Positions 48,066 through 58,921 of a stretch of 64,000 bases of DNA are shown here, one piece after another. A program made the position numbers and the translations under genes. How positions within the stretch are numbered: the first letter of the stretch is position 1; each line of letters opens with the position of its first letter. The notes beneath the pieces were generated by a model. That model made no database searches, was not told where the DNA came from, and was given only the letters and a program-made list of their open reading frames with translations. Origin of the DNA: Ailanthus altissimus (taxonomy: Eukaryota > Streptophyta > Magnoliopsida > Sapindales > Simaroubaceae); the NCBI GenBank assembly GCA_946807835.1, contig OX327704.1, forward strand, positions 4,774,001 through 4,838,000, given 5' to 3'.

Positions 48066-50168
48066 CTTGTCAATTGCATTTTATGCAACTCATGTCACTG
48101 ATCCTAAATACACCTTATCCTCACCCTTGAAGTGTGCTTTTAACAATTCTAATTGAGGATGTAGTAGGCTTCTTTAAGCTAGAATGGTAGCTTTCGTTTT
48201 TAGAAGAAATATTAAAGCAATTCTTGCTTTTAAATTAATCTCCTGGCCCTCTTAAAACCCATGCTCACTATTTACTTATATCTTCAATTAGCTATTTCAA
48301 CTTACATATATAAAGACAAACTTTGCCTTTAATTTAACCAATTAAATGAATTTAACAAGACATCTATAACATACTTACAAGGTAAGTAATAGTATTAGTA
48401 ACTTGTTAGCTTTGTTGTCCAAATAAAAAAGCGATTGGTGGCAAAACCGTTGCCACCTCTTACTACCTTTAAATTGAATCAAATTCAATGTGATTCAATT
48501 TTAATTGATTTATCCAATAGCAAATTAACACATTTGTTTGTCTTTATTCTCATCAAATAAGAAATGAACATATGTGAAATGAATGAATCAAATGAATTGA
48601 ATTCATTTAATTCAGCCAAATTATAAATTTCATTTTTATTTCTTTTTTTTATAAAAACTTTATCTACCAATGCTCAAATTTGTACCACACAAATTATTAT
48701 CACAATTTAAGACATACACTAGGTAGATAAAAGTGTCAACTCTCACTTGGCACAATTTTAATTTTAACACTTAAACCTTAGTTACTCCTTGAGAGACTCT
48801 AAAGTAAATAAGTGAATAATTAATTTATTTTGAACAAAACAATAATTGTTTTATTTAAATGGTAGATATATCTACCAATACCCAATTTAGTACCCATACA
48901 AATTATTGACACAATTTGAGACATACATTAGGTAGATAAAAGTGTCAAGTCTCACTTGGCAGAATTTTGGGTTTAACACTTAAACCTTAACTACTCTCCG
49001 AGATACCTTAAAATAAATTCATATTTTCAAAAAACTTTTCGGATTGATCAATTCAATCCAGTGTGCTACCCACGTGCTCAACGAGTACACTTTATATAGT
49101 GAGACTCCCTAGGTTGACACCCATTTTATCTCACGAAACATTTCCATAAGTTCATAATTGATGCCCTACACACACACGTTATGAATAATACAAAATGACG
49201 AGTTAAATTATATAAGTTGATATTAATTCGTATTCGTATAATCCCTCAATCATTAATATCCAAGAAGAGTGAAGACATAGATCAACAGCGTTAAGTCCCC
49301 TATTACTCAACCATAAACTTATCTTTTTTGATTCATATTCCAATAAATAATATATGCAAATTCCTTTGCAATATTATTTACTCTACAGGAAACTCTTTCC
49401 TAAGTTAAATGTTTTTTGCCATAAGACTTTCTAGAATACAACCATAGAGCATATGGATATTTAACTCACCCATATAAGCTGATTGATCTCATATCTACAC
49501 ACACCGGACTCCATAAGTATCGAACCATACCTAACGACACCCAACGGTCAGATCATGAAAGGTCTTTTACATGTGTGGAATCTAAGCATAGTGGATCACT
49601 CATAAGCCCACCGTGGTGCTTAGGTCTAGGGACTACGAATACTACTCAACTTGAGAAGACCCTTCACTAACAAATTTATAAGAAATCTATTGGAGGTCTT
49701 CATTGAGTCTAGTTTAGTATCTAGTCCTTACTAAATACATGTATATCTATGCGAGCTTCCACTAAGCTCATGGTTTGCTAAGGTTAATCATTTGGACTAT
49801 TCAGCTATAGACATACACTGATCTATATAAATTAGTTTCATTCGATAGACTCTGCATCAGTGGAAATAGATCATGAACATTTAATTTGAGAACATATTTA
49901 CATAATGATATTTCTTAACAACGCTTGCAATTATTTGCAACTATATCATTGCCAGTATATTCCCAAATCTTTGTCCAATTTCAGACAAAATTCTAACTAT
50001 TTAGACTTAATCTAAACTCCTTTATATCAATACAATATCCGAAATGTTACAAGCATCTTACCTTAATAAAAATAATTAGCGATTTAATGAAATATTTATT
50101 TATTACATAAGTATGAAAATACAATATACATATAAAATTGGGATGGCACATGAGCATAAATCCCAATA
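48066..50168 (-). repeat. 5' LTR of copia 1
   Basis: Homologous to 29593-31695 but with many differences and small indels. It ends CATAAATCCCAATA, where the sister has CATAAATCCTAACA, directly at the TSD TCTCT (50169). The left edge is inferred from the sister's length. Confidence 0.8.
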
Positions 50169-50173
50169 TCTCT

Positions 50174-51536
50174 ATAGCTATTCAGACAACTGTTTTAAGA
50201 CTCTAAAAGGTTATTGGTAATATGATCACATATGACTAAATCATCTTGAAATGTGTGGCATGCTTATGCTCTTTATCTATTCTTTTTAAATACTCCAATG
50301 GACTAGTACAGAAACTGTCATTGCCATTCTTTTTTGCTGTCCTGATTTTTTTCATGTTAACTTTCCAATATTTTTCCTTAATTGCTCTGGCAGCTGCCCA
50401 TAATTATGATCTATACACCCCATTATGATATCTCTACCAATATAAGGACTATGGTCATCACCCCTTTCATGTCTCAAGAACTCTTTCTCAATTGATACAG
50501 TAAACCTTGCAGTATGTGTATCATCTTTAGAATCTGAGAGTAACTTATCAGCTCTGTTATCTGAATCATAATTTGACAATATTTCATCTTGCCCATTATT
50601 AACATTCTCATCACCTTCCATCTTTCCAGCATGCTCTCTACCTTCCCATGTCCCATTATTTTCATCACCTTCCACTATCCCTTTATTCTAACTTCCCTTG
50701 TCTCTCTATTTGTAACTTCCCCTGTTTCTTTATCCTTATTGTCCATTTCTGACCAAACAACCTTATCAAAGCTGTTATTTGGTGGGCTTGTATGAAGTGG
50801 GTTTGTATGAAGTGGGCTATTATGAAGTAAGCTGGTATTAGGTGCTGGTGATGGTTAAAATGCTTAAGATTCGAGAACCTCATTTGGGGCTAATTGTGGC
50901 TGAGTACTAAACTTAGGTAGGTTGTTGTGTGTTTGGTTTAGGGTAGGGACAGAACTGGCAAATGGTTTAGTTTGGACTGGGCAGTGAATTGATGGTGATG
51001 CTAGGAACACTTAAGATTCAGGAACTTTATTTGAGTCTGTTGTTGTGATGATTATGGCTATGTAGTTGTATGAGGTAGGCTATTAGATGGACTAGTTTGG
51101 AGTAGACAGTATGGCTAAGTAGTGGACTTAGATAGGGTAATGTTGGACTGGCCTACATCATCTGTTGGTTGGAACAACTTTCTTTTGGACTTTGACTCTT
51201 ACTTTTAGTGTTAGGAATAGTTAAAGGCATTGGGTCCCTACAATATGATGTAAACATATATAATGGTAGTACATCTACATCTAATACCATAAGCATAAAC
51301 TTCCTTTGGTAGCATTCTTCAAGTAATGTTACAAAATCTATGTCTTTTTTAAGCACTCGTTTCATGCCTTTATCCCAAGGCACTATTGTAGTAATCTTAA
51401 ATTTCTCATTTAGTAGCAGTGGCCTAAAAACTATTTTATTACAAATGAAACTTTCTAGGGATATTAAACTAGCATAATCAAGGGTGAAATAGTAAAATTG
51501 CTCATCAAAACCTATTATCCTTATAATAGTTGCCAC
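50174..51536 (-). pseudogene. MULE transposase, N-terminal and middle part (second MULE)
   Basis: The minus strand starts with an open frame at 51536 (MATIIRIIGFDEQFYY). It continues with an acidic stretch SNYDSDNRADKLLSDSKDD at about 50570, then LWAAARAIKEKYWKVNMKKI and LEYLKRIDKEHKHATHFQD (50395-50265), and ends CDHITNNLLES-stop-NSCLNSYR at 50174. TNN..ES contains the third catalytic acid of the DDE core. The segment expected between the acidic region and LWAAARA, carrying the first two Asp residues, is not visible, so the catalytic core seems deleted. The frame continues at 29592. Confidence 0.8.
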
Positions 51537-51998
51537 TTCATCCTATTTCTCTTGGGAGCCATCTAATTTAAGTTCATATGCACACAAATCATGATCATGT
51601 AGTAACACATAACAACACATTTTGCATTTACAATTTACCAAAAAAACCCTAAATAAAAATTACATTGTAAAATAACACCAAAACCATTCCAAAAACATTG
51701 CATAAACATAGACATATATGCCATGCATTCATAAAAAAATAATAGTTATTGCATAAACACATAAACATATGTCATCCATTCATAAATAAATACGTAAACT
51801 TAAACACTAGTTCAAAACCCTAAAATTGAAGATGATCACTTCTTGCAAATAAATATTTAATCCACATCATACAAGTAGATACGAACAATCATTCATATGA
51901 CCAAAAAAATTTACAACACAAAAAATGAAAAATTTTCTATTTTCCAACATTATTACCTTAATACGCTTATTCCTCGTTGAAAACATCTATTTGCTTCA
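51537..51998. other. 5' flank of second MULE transposase
   Basis: AT-rich, possibly the leader and TIR of the second MULE. I could not match it to any sequence left of 29001, so no TIR pair is claimed. Confidence 0.3.
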
Positions 51999-53145
51999 TG
52001 ATGAACACCTAAAAATGTATATTTGTTAAAAGCTTCAATCGTCATTTTACATTTAGAACACTACCGATTTTAGCATTTTTGTAGTTTTAAACTAGAATAA
52101 AGTGTTGTCCTTAATTTATAATTAATTGATATTTTTGTGCAAGTTTAATAAAATGGATATAACTCTCAATTAAAAAATTGAATTGAAGAGATTCTTAAAC
52201 TTGGAGAAGCATGACTCAATCCTGCACAAAGTTATTAAACAACCAAAAGCCTAAATCTAATACATCGTGGACTGACATTAGGATAGAACATAACTAAATC
52301 GTAAGCTACGCTTAACTTGACCCATCTTCTGTATTTGGGCCGTATCTCACAAAATGCCTATCCAATTAGTATGATTCTAGAAGCTATAAAATGATAGGTC
52401 AATTATCTACAACTTGTTAGTTTGGAACAAAGTCCAATTCGACCAATTATAGTAAAAAAGGCATTGAAAATTTGGTGGAAGGTTTGGTAGCCAACAATGT
52501 TAAAGATTTAGTCACACATGAATAGTGCCCATAAGGACACCCTTGGCTAAAGGGAAGGGATCTATCTTCTGTTATTTTAAAATCTTTAGTTTACTTATTT
52601 TATTTTCTTAAGTTATGTTGTTCTAAATTAAGATAAGGTTAGGATTGAAACATTTAGGGAATTGTAGTTTTAAATCCCACTCTTTATTTTATGTTTGTGT
52701 TCAAATGATTTGATTTATCATTTATAAAAGTTGTTTTGGTTTGTTTGAAGCCTTGATTCTTTGTAGACTAAAGGCACAAATAATGTTTGAAAAGATCTTC
52801 TACATATCAATAACATATTCTTACAAATGATGTTTTTCATCAATTGAAATCATTTCTCAAGTGAGTAAAAAGATCAAAGGAACTCGACTACAGCCCAAGT
52901 AAGTATGGATCTCTAATGCCTTAGTGTTCTTTTAAATTGATTTCTTAATTTACACATGGTAATCTTTTCTTTTAAAATCAATCAATATTTTCCATCTTTG
53001 GGTACAATACTTTATTACTCTTGAATATTAACAAACAACTTTGCTCTTAGTGATCACTCCCTATGGATACGATACTCAGACTTACGAGTAAATACTATAA
53101 TTAATACAACTTACAATTGGATAATACAATATTTAAGTTGTAGTA
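51999..53145 (+). repeat. 5' LTR of Athila 2
   Basis: About 1147 bp. It begins TGATGAACACCTAAAAATG like the Athila 1 LTR and shares words such as TTTTAGCATTTTTGTA and GCCGTATCTCACAAAAT. It ends just before the spacer and primer site; the terminal CA seems mutated (GTAGTA at 53140). Confidence 0.75.
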
Positions 53146-53150
53146 AGTTT

Positions 53151-53168
53151 TTGGCGCCATTGTCGGGG
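53151..53168 (+). other. Primer-binding site of Athila 2
   Basis: TTGGCGCCATTGTCGGGG, equivalent to the Athila 1 site with one difference. Confidence 0.85.
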
Positions 53169-53530
53169 AGTGAAATTAACTAAAAATAATTGGTTTTTAT
53201 TTTTATAAAAGGCTAAACCTCTTAACTTGTTTTACTTTATTTATTTATTTTTATTTGATAATTTTATTTTACTATGGTTGGTATTACTTGATAACCTATC
53301 TTTTGTTTACTAACATTTTCTAATCTAAAATTAACTAATTTAAATTTTACTTATTCCTCTAACTTTTATTTAATGTTGGCTTTTTCCATCTAATTTACTT
53401 TTATATTTATTTTTTTTTCCTTTCTTATATTTATACCATTTGTTATTATTGCATTTTTTTCTTTGTATGACTAGCTGATTTTGAGATCCTACATCTCATC
53501 GTTTGGTGAAAGGTTATTTCAAAACTTTCT

Positions 53531-56350
53531 TTGATAGTTTATTTGATGTTCTTTCATCTTCTCATTCTTCATCTTTTCATTGTTCACCAAACATATCACA
53601 CACTATGGCCGATAATGAAAGTGTTCATAAAGATCATGATAATGCACCCATCTGAACAATGCGTGAATACTTGCAACCCTCTCGCACTCTACATCCTCAT
53701 GCTTCATTTTCATTTAAATGCCAATAACTTCATATTTAAGCATGGAATGATCTTAATTCCAAATTTTTATGGATTAGAATCGAAAAACCCATATTTGAAT
53801 TTGAAAGAATTTGAAGAATTTTGTAGTACATTTAATGAACAATGATGCAGTGAAAATATAATTAGACTTAAGTTGTTTCCATTTTCACTTAAAAGATAAA
53901 ACAAAAAACTTGGCTTAGTTTTTTAAAACCAAGGTCAATAGGTACTTGGCAAGAAATGCAACATGAATTTCTAAAGAAATTTGTTTTGACACATAAAATT
54001 AATGCTTTGAAAAGACATTCAAAATTTTTCTATAAAAAAAAAATGAAACATATTTTCAATGTTGGGAAATATTTAAAGATAAAGATTTGTTAAATTCTTG
54101 CCCACCTCAGGGTTTGAAAAATAGAGAACAATTAGTTTTTTCTATGATGCTTTGATTCCCGTGATAAAATAATTCATAGAAACCATGTGTAATAGAGAAG
54201 TTTTAGACAAAGATCCAGATAAGGCATTCGATTATTTGGATCATTTATCATAAAATTCTCAAAATTGGCAAATCACTAGTTCTACCAAATCAATTAGATC
54301 TAATCTTACAAGTTATAGTGGAGAAAAATATCAATTGAGTCAAGAACATGATCTAAGTGCTAGGATAGCCAGCTTGGCAAAATAAGTAGAAGCCATGAAA
54401 ATGAGAAAACTAAGAAAAACCAAATCCATCCTTATTGAAGAAGTTTGTGATATTTTTGACATTGTTGGTGTTATGTGTTGATTTATTTACGGTGCATGCA
54501 TGTGGTATATGTGTTCATCATTAAAAATATACATATCTCATACATATATGTGCATAGCGAAATTATAAAAATTTATAATAAACATAATTATTACATATTA
54601 ATCAAATTAATAACGAAATTGGGAATTAAACCCTTGAAGCCTTTAGATTAAAATTACTTGAAGTTCACCTGAAATGCAAACTTTGTCAATCTTAACAATC
54701 AACAAGGATAGAATTGATTGTTTAGAATAACAGTATGTTAATCTAGCAATTTTTTAAAAAATTAAACCCAAGTATTTGATTTTCTTTTGATCAACACTTA
54801 ATCAATAATCAAACACTTATTATTTATTTATTTTTTTGCTTAATTGGTTTAAGCCTATTGAAGAAGAATAATAATTATAAATTCAAAAATTGATTTCAAA
54901 ATGAGAAAATAATTTTTCTTTTTCTTTCTCTTTGATGATAGGCTAAAACACTTAGCAAAATAAACTTAACTTTTAAATTTTGTTTCATTTTGCAAATATA
55001 TACAAATGAACTTAATTTCATTTTAATTTTATTTAATTTCAAGTTACATTTAACTTAACTTAACTAAAGTTAACATGTAACCCTAGTTAGGTTAGTTTAA
55101 CTTAACCCTTAAGTTTAGTAAATATATAACTAACCTAACTCTAGTTAATTAACTTAACCATGGTTAAGTTAACCTTTACTTAACCATTAAGTAAGGTTAA
55201 TATTAACTTAATTATATAGTTAATTTTTAACCATAGTTAAGTTAAATTATTTATTTAACTATTAAATAAATAAATATTTATTTTAATTATTTAACAATTA
55301 AATAATGACTAAATAAAATTACTTTTATGTCCTTACTAAGTTATTAAGTTAACCCAAAGTGGGTTCCACTATTTAACCATATATTTTAGTTAACTTAACT
55401 ATAGTAAATACTACTTAACTCGATAGGACCTTCTTTTGACGGATTCATATGATATTTATTAGGATCTTTGTGAGTCTGTTTAGTATCCAGTCTTGACTAA
55501 ATACCTGCATGTCTATACGAGCTTCCACTGAGCTCATGGTCAGCTAAAAACAATCATCTATATAATACAGATATAGATATACACTGATCTATATAAAAAT
55601 AATTCACCGATAAACTCGCATTGGTAAACGTAAATTAGGAACACTATATTTAAGAACATATTTACATAATGAAATTTTCTAGCATCTATTACAACTCATT
55701 GTAAATATGTTATTACAAGTAGACTTTCAAATCTTTCTCCCATTATAAATAAGGTTCTAACTCTTTATATTCTGCTAACTCTTATAAACTGTTAACTTTT
55801 AGCATTTATAACTCTCAGTGTTGCTAACTCCTAGCTCTGGTCTAAACTCCTTTAAACCATATCGAACTCCTTCAGATCATACAATGTCTACAATGTTACA
55901 AGCTTTAATACTATTTAATAAAAGTTATTAGCAATTTAATAAAATATACATTCTATAAATATTACAAAATAAATATTCATACAAACAGGGTTGGCACGTA
56001 AGCACAAACTTTAACAGTTGGCCATCCCAAAAATGAATGTCCAAATCTTTTAATCTTTAAAGAAGCCATGCATGAGCAAGTGAATGTCACAAACTATGCT
56101 AAAAAAACCTTTCCCATCTCATTACTCCAATACATACAATCGAAATTGGAGAAACTATCCAAAGTTTAGTTGGAAAAATGATAATAATGTCCAAACACAA
56201 CCTTAACAAAAGCCTTCAAACTCTCTTTTATATCATTTACCAAATGTGAAAAGCCTTGACGAAACGCTGTAAGCATTCATGCGCGAGCAATCAAGATTAA
56301 ATAATTAAACTTCAGAGGCCATTAATGAGATTAAGAGTACACTTTCCAAT
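53531..56350 (+). pseudogene. Athila 2 gag, split by a solo LTR
   Basis: CNPLALYILMLHFH and FKHGMILIPNFYGLESKNPY, then LNLKEFEEFCSTF (53640-53845), give the gypsy gag core, followed by a decayed middle. At 54440-54468 the zinc knuckle begins (EEVCDIFDIVG). It resumes at 56017 with VGHPKNECPN, so the solo copia LTR interrupts the knuckle itself. Stops and frame shifts throughout. Confidence 0.8.
54469..56016 (-). mobile_element. Solo copia LTR (1548 bp) in Athila 2 gag
   Basis: TGTTATGTGTTG to ACTTTAACA, flanked by the perfect TSD GTTGG (54464-54468 and 56017-56021). By similarity to the copia LTRs ending at 31695 and 62058 (GGCACGTAAGCAC word, GATCTATATAAA) it lies on the minus strand. No internal region, so it arose by LTR-LTR recombination. 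55020-55270 is a run of TTAACTTAACT-type simple sequence. Confidence 0.9.
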
Positions 56351-56362
56351 CTAACATCTCTT

Positions 56363-57653
56363 ATGCAAAATCAAGAAAATGGTAAGTTTCATTCTCAACC
56401 CAAACCCAATCCCTTGAGTCAATTCAATGTGAATGAATCTTGTGAAAAAGAAAAACAATGTGAAAATGTCAATGGCAGCACAATACTTCGTAATGGTAAG
56501 GTTATTGATAAAATTCTTCCTTTTAAAAAAATGGACCTAAACTACCTAAAGAAAAAAATAAGAAGAAGATAGAGTTCAAACCTTTTGAGATAGAAGCATC
56601 TGCAATTCCTGCTCCATTTTCTAAAATATTGAAACCCACTGAAAAGTTGAACCTAAATTCTAACGTTTATGAACTTTTCAAGCAAGTCAAAATAAATATC
56701 ATTTTGTTGGATGCAATAAAGCAAGCCCCATTTTATGTCAAATTTTTTAAAGATTTATGCACTATCAAAAGAAATCTTAATGTTCAAAAGAAGACATTTT
56801 TAACCGAAAGTATAAGTTCAATCATTTAACAAAATACTCCTCTAAAATACAAGGATCCTGGATGTCCAACCATCTCTTGTGTGAATGGTAATTTTAGTAT
56901 TGATCGTGTATTGCTTGATTTAAGAGCTAGTGTTAATCTTTTGTCTTATACTGTTTATGAGTAATTAGGACTTGGTGAGCTCAAACCTACTCCAATCACT
57001 CTTCAACTTGCTACTAGAAGTGTGAAAGTCCCAAGAGGAATAGTGAAAAATGTGCTTGTTGAAATTGATAAGTTTTATTTTTCTATTGATTTTATTATTT
57101 TGGACACACATCTTGTTTTGAACTTGAACGCTCAAATTTCAACCATTCTAGGTCGTTAATTTCTTGTAACTTTTAATGCTTTGATTAATTGTAGAATGGT
57201 CATTTGAAGCTATCATTTGGTAATATGACTTGTGGATTGAATGTGTTTAATATTTCCAAACAATTTATAGATGATGATAATGTGTATGAGGTTGAACTCA
57301 TTACCGAACTTGTACAATATGAATTTAATTCTCATAATGATTTTGAATTAGAAAATAATCTTGAAAGTCATTCTTTTTCATAGATTTTTGAAAAAGACAA
57401 GAGGATGCCAAGATTTGAAGAAGTACCACCACATACAAATGCTCTCTTACGATTAAATGTACAACCTCAAAAACCTGAATTGAAACTATTGCCATCCCAT
57501 ATCAAGTATTCATTTTTAGGTATAAATAAAACTTTTCAAAAAATTATATCGTCTAAGCTGAATCAAGTCCAAGAAGAAAAACTCTCATCTCATATGCATA
57601 CACAAAACAAACATAAATTTTATGTGAAAGAGTTGTTGAAATTAAAAATCTAA
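56363..57653 (+). pseudogene. Athila 2 gag-pol linker, aspartic protease and start of pol
   Basis: STILRNGKVIDKIL, a frame break, VKINIILLDAIKQAPFYVKF, LCTIKRNLNVQKKTFL and YKDPGCPTISCVNGNF lead to LLDLRASVNLLSYTVY, again with R for the motif Gly as in Athila 1. LILDTHLVLNLNAQ-type sequence, PELKLLPSHIKYSFLG and IISSKLNQVQEEKLSSH follow (the pol start before RT). At about 57650 it jumps straight to the tail of pol (VFKINGQQLKNYEKM), so RT to integrase is deleted. Confidence 0.85.
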
Positions 57654-57966
57654 AGAACGAAAATGTTTTCAAAATTAATGGACAACAATTGAAGAACTAT
57701 GAAAAGATGGTTAATAACTCTGTTTGTCTCGAGAATATCTAACTTGTGGATTCTGTTTATCCTCATTGATCAGGTTCTATCTATCTGTACCATATTTTAT
57801 GTTTCGATTTTTTTTTTCCTTTGTATTCTTTTGTTTGCTTTTTTTTTTCTTTTGTGTGTTGTCATTTTTCAATTAAGTGTTGAATAACAATACTCTGCAA
57901 CATTTCAAAATAGTTTATCATTTTCTCATAATTACTAATATAAAAAAATCCATTTTCTTTTACAAA

Positions 57967-58565
57967 ATGGATGATATTTTGCTGAATTTTTAAAAAAGGT
58001 TTTCCCTCGTTGCTTTAAAATACCTTAAGGAAAATTTATCAAGCAAGATGTGAAAGATTAAAGTTATTAATGATTATAAATATACCTACATATGTACGTT
58101 GGTTCATTGAAGCAAACATTTGATTGGCAGACGAGTTTTCAAACTCATTAATTTCTTACATGATTGGCTTAGGTAAAAGTTTTTTTTGGTAAAAAAGTAA
58201 AGAGCAAGTGTGCATGGATGACTTGTAACACACGATAGTGTACTTTAGGAATGGTATCTATAAATCGCGAAAATAAAATTAGATTCACTAGGGATGGCCT
58301 AAGTTAGGAGTCTTTGGATGATATCTTAATGACTTTTGAGATACATCCTAGTGGATATGTGTATATAGCCATTCATGATTTATGAGAATTATTTCTAAAG
58401 GAACATGTGCGGTACAGTTTAAGAAATCTGACTTTAAAAAACCCTATTTGCCTATTTATAAGAAAGTTGGATGGGAAACCTATTCCTGACCTATAGAAGG
58501 CGTTTAAACTATTTTTGGATATAAAACCAGAGGAAGATGTGAGCCACAATCACAACCACTTGTAA
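57967..58565 (+). pseudogene. Athila 2 post-pol reading frame (unrecognised)
   Basis: About 200 codons from MDDILLNF. After frame shifts: LRKIYQARCERLKLLMIINI, VRWFIEANI, SLISYMIGLGKS, RDGL, ESLDDILMTFEIHPSGYV, LRNLTLKNPICLFIRKLDG and KPEEDVSHNHNHL, stop. It is colinear with the Athila 1 frame at 40459-41074 and ends at the same place. Function unknown. Confidence 0.6.
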
Positions 58566-58921
58566 ATATTTACTATAGCAATTTATTTTGAAAATGTTTC
58601 ATTTCAACCTCAAATATCTTCTCTAATACTAAACCAACCACCCATAGCTGACTCTAATTTTGAAAATTTGCATTTAAAGCTTAGTCTTATCTAATAACAA
58701 TCAACTACCTATGTAATTTTATATTGCAACACCTTTTTGGCTATATAAATACATTACATTAATTCTGCATCTTCGTACATAATCAAAATCATCCAAGGGT
58801 TAGGGAGAGTGTAATAATGAAGAGAATATTAACTCATAAATTGACAAAAATTTGTGTCTTTTATGGATCATATCCTAAAAAATATAAGAGTTTGTAGAAG
58901 CAGTAGAATCCTTTGGTAAGG
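58566..58921. other. Short flank between Athila 2 and copia 2
   Basis: A non-repetitive stretch containing CTATATAAATACA (58742), a good TATA box, and AAGGGTTAGGGAGAGTG downstream. It could be the promoter of an interrupted host gene or part of another LTR. No coding region is readable. Confidence 0.3.

Larger units (their letters stand above)
29593..50168 (-). mobile_element. Ty1/copia element (copia 1), interrupted by Athila-like element
   Basis: Flanked by the 5-bp TSD TCTCT (29588-29592 and 50169-50173). Because it lies on the minus strand, the 3' LTR is at left (29593-31695) and the 5' LTR at right (about 48066-50168). Between them, right to left, are gag, protease, integrase, reverse transcriptase and RNase H, the order that defines Ty1/copia. 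The part at 31821-43973 is a later gypsy insertion. Without it the element would be about 8.4 kb. All frames are broken and the LTRs are clearly diverged, so it is old. Confidence 0.9.
51999..58565 (+). mobile_element. Second Athila-like element (Athila 2), pol mostly deleted
   Basis: It starts with TGATGAACACC, the same LTR start as Athila 1, and has PBS, gag, protease and the post-pol frame. There is no 3' LTR: similarity to Athila 1 ends at about 58565, so the 3' end is truncated. RT, RNase H and all of the integrase core are missing. A solo copia LTR sits in gag. No TSD can be checked. Confidence 0.85.
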
